From contig JALNYH010000016.1 of the NCBI GenBank assembly GCA_023229945.1, positions 1 through 46,549 on the forward strand: a stretch of 46,549 nucleotides of DNA, written 5' to 3'. The notes below the pieces were generated by a model. That model was not told where the DNA came from. It saw only the letters and a list, made by a program, of their open reading frames with translations, and did not search any database. Every line of letters begins with the position of its first letter. Positions within the stretch are counted from its first letter, which is position 1. Shown here piece after piece: positions 40,827-46,549 of the stretch. The DNA comes from Arcobacteraceae bacterium. Its GTDB lineage: Bacteria; Campylobacterota; Campylobacteria; Campylobacterales; Arcobacteraceae. The position numbers were made by a program, and so were the translations under genes.

Positions 40827-41783
40827 TTGCAAACACTTTTTAAGAAAACTAGTTATATTGCTTTGATGCTGTTGCTTATTAGTATCATATCTTTTAGTGT
40901 AGTGCAACTAGCTCCTAATTCTTTCTTTGCTAGTGGGGAGCTTAATCCCAATATTACTCCTGAGGCTATAGAAAATCTCAAAGCAATCTATGGGCTTAAT
41001 AAACCTCTTTATGTACAATTCTTTTCTTGGCTTAGTTCTATTGTAATGCTTGATTTTGGTATAAGCTTTACTAGTGGTGAGACTGTCAAAGAAATGATAC
41101 TTTCAAAAATACCAATTACTCTTGCAATCAACCTTACTAGTATGTTTTTTATCTTTATAATTTCTTTGTATTTAGGTATCAAATCAGCTTTACATAGTGG
41201 CGGTATTTTTGATAAATTTACGAAGCAATTATCTCTTCTTAGCTTTTCTATGCCATCTTTTTATCTAGCTATTATTGGTATTTTGGTTTTTGGGCTATGG
41301 TTGGAATTAGTACCAATATCTGGGGTTAGTTCTGCTAAATATGATGGTGGGATTGAGTATTATTTGGATGTATCTTGGCATCTTGCTTTACCTATTTTTA
41401 TCATCATATTTGGTGGAATTGGAAGTTTGACACTTTATATAAGATCACTTACTATAGAAATTCTTAGGAGTGATTATATATTCTTTGCTAAATCACGAGG
41501 GATAAAAGGGTTTAAACTTTTTAGATTTTTTATATTACCAAATCTCTATCCACCTGTCATTACACTTCTTGGTCTTTCACTTCCTGGGATTATTGGGGGG
41601 AGTGTGATATTGGAGACTATTTTTTCAATAGACGGTATGGGATTATTGTTTTTTCAAAGTGCTATGAGTAGAGACTATCCTGTAATTATGGGAATACTTA
41701 TAATTGGAGCGTTTTTGACACTTCTTGGAAACATCATTGCCGATTTGGTATTAGCAAAACTCAATCCAAATTTCAAAGTTTAA
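40827..41783 (+). CDS. DppB/OppB-like ABC transporter permease, orphan
   Basis: 318 residues with about six membrane helices. The N-terminus and loop ITPEAIENLKAIYGLNKPLY, and the cytoplasmic EAA loop ILRSDYIFFAKSRGIKGFK, match the DppB/OppB/NikB permease family. The second permease, two ATPases and binding protein normally encoded alongside are absent on both sides. The start is TTG at 40827 with a strong GGAGGA 6 bases upstream. The substrate (peptide or nickel) cannot be told. Confidence 0.88.
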   Translation: MQTLFKKTSYIALMLLLISIISFSVVQLAPNSFFASGELNPNITPEAIENLKAIYGLNKPLYVQFFSWLSSIVMLDFGISFTSGETVKEMILSKIPITLAINLTSMFFIFIISLYLGIKSALHSGGIFDKFTKQLSLLSFSMPSFYLAIIGILVFGLWLELVPISGVSSAKYDGGIEYYLDVSWHLALPIFIIIFGGIGSLTLYIRSLTIEILRSDYIFFAKSRGIKGFKLFRFFILPNLYPPVITLLGLSLPGIIGGSVILETIFSIDGMGLLFFQSAMSRDYPVIMGILIIGAFLTLLGNIIADLVLAKLNPNFKV

Positions 41784-41829
41784 CAAATAATATGATAATA
41801 TACTATTACAAAACTAAAAGGGAATATAT

Positions 41830-42657
41830 ATGACTTATATAGAGATTTTAAAAAGAATTGATACTTTAGCACCATTGCCAAAAACATTGATGGATATTGA
41901 AGAATTTAAAAAAACAGATAATTATGATATAGATGATTTGAGTAGAATTATAGAAACAGATCCTCTTATGGTTTCCACTATATTAAAAACTGCAAATTCT
42001 GCTATGTTTGGGTTTGTAAGTAAGATTGATACTCTTAGCCGTGCTGTAAATCTTTTGGGTGTAAATTTTACTACTTCAATAGCACTTGGCACTGGTGTAA
42101 AGCATGCTTTAAATAGTGATTTAGGATCTTACGGGGCTAGTAGTGACCAATTTTTAGAAATTGCTAATATGCAATCAAATTTATTGAATCTTTGGATTGG
42201 CAAGGTTGACCCAAAACTTAAAGATGAGCTTATATTACCTGCATTTTTACAAGAAAGTGGAAAGTTTTTGATAAGTGATGCCATCAAAGAACAAAAAAAA
42301 GTACAAGAATTTTTACAAGGATTAAATAACAATTTTTGCGATATTCCTAGTGTTGAAAAAGAGTTTGTTGGTATTACCACTGCTGAAGTCACTGCAGCTA
42401 TTTTTAGACATTGGAATTTAGCACCAAGTATTGTAAATACTATCAAATACAGTGATGATGCGTCAAAAGCTTCGCCAAATCTAGCTAAATCATCTCAGAT
42501 ATTGAGTATTATCAAAATAGCTTGTAACATAGTCAAACCTCTTGATACGCAAGCCATAGAACTAGCTAAACAAAAAGTTAAAGAATTTGGGCTTGATATG
42601 AAATCATTTGAAAATGCTGTTGAAAAACTTGAAGATAGATTACTTGATGCTAAGTAA
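41830..42657 (+). CDS. HDOD-domain signalling protein
   Basis: 275 residues. An HDOD domain spans about 10-200: LAPLPKTLMDIEEF, IIETDPLMVSTILKTANSA and LSRAVNLLGVNFTTSIAL. It lacks the HD metal pair, as HDOD proteins do. No GGDEF, EAL or kinase part is attached. Such proteins act in bacterial signalling, for example surface behaviour or stress. ATG at 41830 has AGGGA upstream. Confidence 0.88.
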   Translation: MTYIEILKRIDTLAPLPKTLMDIEEFKKTDNYDIDDLSRIIETDPLMVSTILKTANSAMFGFVSKIDTLSRAVNLLGVNFTTSIALGTGVKHALNSDLGSYGASSDQFLEIANMQSNLLNLWIGKVDPKLKDELILPAFLQESGKFLISDAIKEQKKVQEFLQGLNNNFCDIPSVEKEFVGITTAEVTAAIFRHWNLAPSIVNTIKYSDDASKASPNLAKSSQILSIIKIACNIVKPLDTQAIELAKQKVKEFGLDMKSFENAVEKLEDRLLDAK

Positions 42658-42676
42658 TCTATCTTAAATACATGAG

Positions 42677-42830
42677 AGATTCCCTGTCTTGCACGGAATG
42701 ACGAGGTGTGTTGTCATACTGAACTTTGTGTCGTCATACTGAACTTGATTCAGTATCTTTTCTTAGATTCCCTGTCTTGCACGGAATGACGAGGTGGTAT
42801 TGTCATACTGAACTTGATTCAGTATCTTTC
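42677..42830. repeat. Two tandem copies of GTCAT-type palindromes between convergent genes
   Basis: A 32-base segment starting AGATTCCCTGTC occurs at 42677-42708 and 42765-42796. A segment starting GTCATACTGAACTTGATTCA occurs at 42733-42761 and 42802-42830, with a broken copy at 42713-42730. The hairpins are ATTCC...GGAAT and ATACTGAA/CTTGA/TTCAGTAT. The second differs from the 32356 copy by paired substitutions. They probably fold at both mRNA ends. Confidence 0.9.
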
Positions 42831-42837
42831 TTTATGA

Positions 42838-44622
42838 CTATCCTAACTTTATCTTAAATTCTTTTTGGACTCTATCATAAACTGCTTGAAATACATTATC
42901 CCAAACTCTATCTGTTTTTTGTCTAATTAGCTTCATATTGGTTGGGTACATATATGATTTTTCACCTTTGTTTGTCCATCTCCAATCTGGGTATTTTTGG
43001 AGTAATGTCCAAGTCTTGACACCCATAGCACCACAAAGATGTGCTACACTTGTATCAGATGTGATAACCAAATCTAGCTCTTTTACCAAAGATGCTGTTT
43101 TGGCAAAATTTGTAAGCTGGTCGCTTAAATCTATGATTTTACCGCTATAGTCATACTTTTGTATATCTTCTTTGCCATCACCAACTTGGAGTGAATAAAT
43201 ATTTACTTTGTCGCTGTTGATTAGTGGTTCAAAGTATTTCAAATCAAATACTTTTCCATCATAGCTCTCACCTGTCACACTAGCACTCCAGCAAATCCCA
43301 ATATTTGGCTTTTTGTCTTCTTTATTGATATGAAATTTGTTCTTATCATTTGCAAATAAGTATGGTTTGGAATAAAAATCTTCTTCTTTTGTACACTCAC
43401 AAATATATGCAATACTCATAATAGGAAGGTGATAGTCAAATGTCGGGGTTTCAGCACTTCTATAATACACTTCATCGATACCACAAGAGCCATCAAAAAG
43501 CTCTACAAGCTCATCTCTAGCTTTGAAAACCACTCTACAACCAAACTTTTCTTTGAGTTTTGGGATAAATCTAGCAAACATAATACTATCACCAAAGCCT
43601 TGTTCGCTATGGATTAATACTGTTTTATCTTTTGCATTTGTATCTTTCAAAAGCATAGGTTTAGAAAAAATCTCTTTGTACTTGATGATGTGAGGTATCA
43701 TTTCATCTTTTTTAAATCTCCACTCATATTCTTTTAAACCCTCTTCAAATTTACAGATACTAAGTAATGATGTAGATAAATCAAAATGTGCATTTACGAA
43801 CTTTGAATCAAGTTCTATTGCTTTTTTGTAATTTTCTATAGCTTTGGTAGTAAGCCCTTGGTTTTTGAGTACACTTCCTAAATTTGCATAAGCATTTGAG
43901 CCTTTTGGATCTAGCTCTATTGATTTTTCATGTAGTTTTTGAGCTTTTTTATAGTCATACAGCTTACTATATACATTTCCAAGGTTTGTATATGCCCCTG
44001 CACTTTTTGGGAGTTTTTCTATTGCATTTTCTAAAGCTTTTATAGACTCATCATATCTTTTTTGGCGATTCAGTGAAGCACCAAGATTGCTATATACTTC
44101 GTGATAGTTCGGGTCTATTGTAAGAGCTATATCAAACATTTCACTTGATTCTTTATATCTTTTTTGTTTATAAAGAATAACTGCTATATTGTTTACTGCT
44201 TTTGCAAATTTTGGATTTACTTTGACTGCATTTTTGTAAGCTGTGATTGCATTTTCATTCTGTCCTAATATTTCATACATCATACCAATGCTATTGTGTA
44301 AGTTACAGTCTTTTGGGTTTTGTCTAACCCCCATTATAAAGACTTGTAAAGCTTCTTTGTTTTTACCAAGATTTTTGAGTAAATTACCAAAATTATGATA
44401 TGTAGGGATAAATTGAGGCTCGACTTTGAGTGCTTCTTGATAGCTATTTACAGCATTTTGCCATTGTTTTGTAAAAGTAAAGATTGCACCAAGATTACAA
44501 AGCACTTGCCCACTTGCATATCCAGACTTTACCATATCAAGAAGTGTTGATATGGCTGTTTTGTAATCTTTGTTTTTATATGCTTTTTCTGATATTGTTA
44601 AAAGTTCTTCTTTTTTGCTCAT
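42838..44622 (-). CDS. TPR-repeat protein with glycosyltransferase-9-like C-terminus
   Basis: 594 residues. Eight or so TPR units fill about 5-290 (for example NAVNSYQEALKVEPQFIPTY, AYTNLGNVYSKLYDYKKAQK). The C-terminal half resembles ADP-heptose:LPS heptosyltransferases: TVLIHSEQGFGDSIMFARFI, GICWSAS, and LVITSDTSVAHLCGAMGV, which shapes the nucleotide-sugar site. Proteins of this build are often next to large surface proteins and may glycosylate them. ATG at 44622 has AAGGA 5 bases upstream and lies 8 bases after the adhesin stop, so it is in the adhesin operon. Confidence 0.87.
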   Translation of the reverse strand: MSKKEELLTISEKAYKNKDYKTAISTLLDMVKSGYASGQVLCNLGAIFTFTKQWQNAVNSYQEALKVEPQFIPTYHNFGNLLKNLGKNKEALQVFIMGVRQNPKDCNLHNSIGMMYEILGQNENAITAYKNAVKVNPKFAKAVNNIAVILYKQKRYKESSEMFDIALTIDPNYHEVYSNLGASLNRQKRYDESIKALENAIEKLPKSAGAYTNLGNVYSKLYDYKKAQKLHEKSIELDPKGSNAYANLGSVLKNQGLTTKAIENYKKAIELDSKFVNAHFDLSTSLLSICKFEEGLKEYEWRFKKDEMIPHIIKYKEIFSKPMLLKDTNAKDKTVLIHSEQGFGDSIMFARFIPKLKEKFGCRVVFKARDELVELFDGSCGIDEVYYRSAETPTFDYHLPIMSIAYICECTKEEDFYSKPYLFANDKNKFHINKEDKKPNIGICWSASVTGESYDGKVFDLKYFEPLINSDKVNIYSLQVGDGKEDIQKYDYSGKIIDLSDQLTNFAKTASLVKELDLVITSDTSVAHLCGAMGVKTWTLLQKYPDWRWTNKGEKSYMYPTNMKLIRQKTDRVWDNVFQAVYDRVQKEFKIKLG

Positions 44623-44630
44623 ATATATCC

Positions 44631-46549
44631 TTATACTACTTGGAGTGTGAAGTTCGAAGTATTGTCATTATTTGTATCAAATAAATATGTACCAGTTGCA
44701 ATATCTGTAATATTTGTATTACTCCAACTTGAACCACCATCATTTGACCATCTATAATCTGCATTGTTTGTAGTAATATTAAGCGTATCATCACCACTTC
44801 CAGAAATATTAAATATTCCACTAGCACCAAGCCAATCATTGATTCGCTCAGAATCAAGTGTTATAGAATTGCTACTACCAGTAAAATCCAAAGCTTCTAT
44901 ATTTGACAAGTTGGCAAAAGATGTATCACCTACAGTTTGACTATTTCCACTTAGCATAACAGTGTCATTTCCACTTCCCCCATCTATATCAAATCTTGAT
45001 ATATTACTAAAATCAAGAGTGAAGCTATCATTGTCATTTCCACCACTTACTGCTATAACATCACTTCCACTACTATTTGGAGTAAGTGTGACATTATCTG
45101 CATTACCTGAGAGGTTTACATTTTCTAAGTCTGTTATATTTGAAAAATCTAATGTTCCACTTACACTGTCACTAAATGTTATATCATCACTATTACTTGT
45201 ACCAAAGTTTAGATTACCAAATTTTGACTTCCAAGTGTTAAAACTAGATATATCTGTAAATGAAATATCATCGTCATTGTTTGCAAAATTTAAAGTAGTT
45301 ATTTCACCACTATCAATCTCATCAAAGTTACTAGTATTAAAACTACCTGAAGTTGATAGATTTACTGTTTTATTGGTTAAATTACTAAAGCCAGTTTCAC
45401 CGTAAAGTGTATTTACTTCTGCTAATGTACCATTGATATTTATTACATTTGTAGCATTAATTGTACCTGTCGTATAAGTATTTAATGTCGATAAATCATC
45501 TGCATTCATTGTCGTATCACTGATAGTTACTGCTTCATTACCAAGACCTGTTATTGTTCCTGCATTTCCAGCTGTATACAATGTATTCAAATCAGCATAA
45601 GTATCAGTTATGGTAGTAACACTTGAAGCATTTACCGCTACACTTGTTTTTCCATCTAATGCTATCAAATCATCTACTGAAGCTAGTGTTGTATCAGTAA
45701 GTGTCAAAGTCAAGGCATTTACTTGTCCTCCACCATCTACCAATGTGCTATTCAAGCTACTTGCAGTATCTACTGTTACTGTAGCTGTCACAACTCCACT
45801 TGTGGTATTTACTATTGTATTTGCATCACTCGCACTTATTGCACCACCTGTAATACTTATAGTCTCATTACCATCTAACAATGAAATAGCATCTGTTATA
45901 ACTGTTGTTAAACTAGCTGTATTATAGGCTTCTGTGATACCAGTAATTGATGTTCTTGTAAAGTTATCTACTTTTGCACTAAGTGCAACTAAATCACTTG
46001 CATCTACAGTTGTATCATTTGTTGTAAATGTTATTACATCATCTGCATTTACATTTGTTATTGCATTAAGTGTTGTTGTTACTGCTCCTGTTGTAATAGT
46101 AGCTGTCACTGCCCCTGTTGTTGCAATTGCTATTGTATTAAGGTTTGCAGCAGATATTGCACCACCAGTTATTGTAACTGTTTCAGTATTTCCAGTGATA
46201 TTTAGTGCATTAACAACCTCAGTTGCTACACTTGCTGTATTATATGCTTCTGTGATATTTGTAATTGAATCCACTCCAAAAGTATCAACTTTTGCTGATA
46301 AATCGACCAAATCACTTGCATCTACAGTTGTATCATTTGTAGTGAATGTTATTACATCATCTGTATTTACATTTGTTATTGCATTAAGCGTTGTTGTTAC
46401 TGCTCCAGTTGTTATAGTCGCTGTCAATACTCCACTTATCGCTCCAGCTACTGCATTTGCTTCCAATGCACTTATATTTGTGTCTGTAATAGTAATATTT
46501 CCTGCACCACTTAATACACTTGTTTTACCTGATAGTTTATCATAGTAGT
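44631..46549 (-). CDS. Large repetitive RTX-like adhesin, C-terminal part only
   Basis: 639 residues are visible and the frame stays open to the window edge, so the start is outside. The TTG at 46466 is an internal Leu codon (SALEANAV) and not a start. The protein is almost entirely Thr/Ser/Asn/Asp-rich beta repeats. A unit of about 106 residues (318 bp) is repeated with nearly identical DNA at 45991-46110 and 46309-46430, containing VITFTTNDTTVDASDLV. Toward the C-terminus, GGSGNDTVMLSG and GGNDNDSFTL resemble RTX calcium repeats. Cys is absent. It is probably exported by type I secretion and displayed on the surface (inference). Confidence 0.85.
   Translation of the reverse strand, partial: YYDKLSGKTSVLSGAGNITITDTNISALEANAVAGAISGVLTATITTGAVTTTLNAITNVNTDDVITFTTNDTTVDASDLVDLSAKVDTFGVDSITNITEAYNTASVATEVVNALNITGNTETVTITGGAISAANLNTIAIATTGAVTATITTGAVTTTLNAITNVNADDVITFTTNDTTVDASDLVALSAKVDNFTRTSITGITEAYNTASLTTVITDAISLLDGNETISITGGAISASDANTIVNTTSGVVTATVTVDTASSLNSTLVDGGGQVNALTLTLTDTTLASVDDLIALDGKTSVAVNASSVTTITDTYADLNTLYTAGNAGTITGLGNEAVTISDTTMNADDLSTLNTYTTGTINATNVININGTLAEVNTLYGETGFSNLTNKTVNLSTSGSFNTSNFDEIDSGEITTLNFANNDDDISFTDISSFNTWKSKFGNLNFGTSNSDDITFSDSVSGTLDFSNITDLENVNLSGNADNVTLTPNSSGSDVIAVSGGNDNDSFTLDFSNISRFDIDGGSGNDTVMLSGNSQTVGDTSFANLSNIEALDFTGSSNSITLDSERINDWLGASGIFNISGSGDDTLNITTNNADYRWSNDGGSSWSNTNITDIATGTYLFDTNNDNTSNFTLQVV

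Noticed and set aside
46464..46466. Start codon of the adhesin
   Set aside because: The triplet is an internal Leu TTG; the frame continues open (LSGKTSVLSGAGNITITD) to the window end.
45934..46545. Long plus-strand ORF (203 aa)
   Set aside because: It is the antisense shadow of the repetitive adhesin; its Val/Ala/Ser-rich translation follows from the adhesin's Thr/Asn codons.

Overview
The window is AT-rich, gene-dense chromosomal DNA from a member of the Campylobacterota (formerly Epsilonproteobacteria). The evidence is the oorDABC 2-oxoglutarate:acceptor oxidoreductase, an aminodeoxyfutalosine deaminase (futalosine menaquinone route), a MutS2 without neighbouring MutS/MutL, sensor kinases with the IAHQWRQPLS box, and partial conservation of the aroQ-pepQ-folK and hisC-dxs neighbourhoods known from Helicobacter and Campylobacter. 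No rRNA, tRNA, CRISPR array or complete transposon was found. The genus cannot be fixed from sequence alone. The two junctions where relatives carry flagellar genes (hisC|fliFGH|dxs and folK|flhF) have none here, which fits a non-flagellated lineage or one with relocated flagellar genes.

Layout. 1-3119 (+): a response regulator/PAS protein cut by the window edge, overlapping a beta-propeller-like protein of unknown role. 3134-5350 (-): mutS2. 5508-7254 (+): a 14-codon ORF, an ORF6N/PLD-like protein, a hotdog thioesterase and a cupin. 7262-26588 (-): an almost unbroken minus-strand block. In transcription order from the high end it holds a fused folK-mnmA, prs, lepA, comF-like, hisH, an SDR epimerase, hisA, a sensor kinase with a coupled unknown protein, panC, rimO, an unknown protein, tilS, degP/htrA, an ABC-F ATPase with a VF530 protein, and a calcium-binding EF-hand-like protein. 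26726-28432: an accessory patch with a Gdx/SugE-type SMR exporter (+) and a DpnI homologue with an abutting unknown gene (-). 28600-29625 (-): an M24 peptidase. 29718-35424 (+): aroQ, mqnF, sppA, hisC, dxs. 35544-36140 (-): a 2-Cys peroxiredoxin. 36405-42657 (+): an HMA metal-binding protein, oorDABC, a ferredoxin-thioredoxin-reductase/rhodanese fusion, an orphan DppB-like permease and an HDOD protein. 42838-46549 (-): a TPR/glycosyltransferase-like protein immediately downstream of a very repetitive RTX-like adhesin that runs off the window.

The most unusual feature is a set of short tandem repeats with 7- or 8-bp units (CCTACCA, TTAGTTA, CTCAGTTT, CGTGAATC), often arranged as two facing arms that can fold on each other and mixed with small palindromes. 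They sit at the 3' ends of genes, and in several cases (rimO, prs, hisC, mnmA, dxs, the 168-aa gene) the stop codon lies inside the repeat. One copy (26043-26117) is not intergenic: it is translated as the linker that joins FolK to MnmA into one 522-residue protein, with three heptamer units keeping the two enzymes in frame. A gain or loss of one unit would separate them, so this is a candidate repeat-made gene fusion and a possible frame switch.

Starts were moved from the longest ORF where a ribosome binding site decides it: degP (12244), hisH (21418), dpnI (28432), hisC (32427) and the HMA protein (36405). TTG or GTG starts with good ribosome binding sites are used by panC, lepA, prs, sppA and the permease. 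The only gene-free stretch over 300 bases is 10496-10873, which is filled with repeats.
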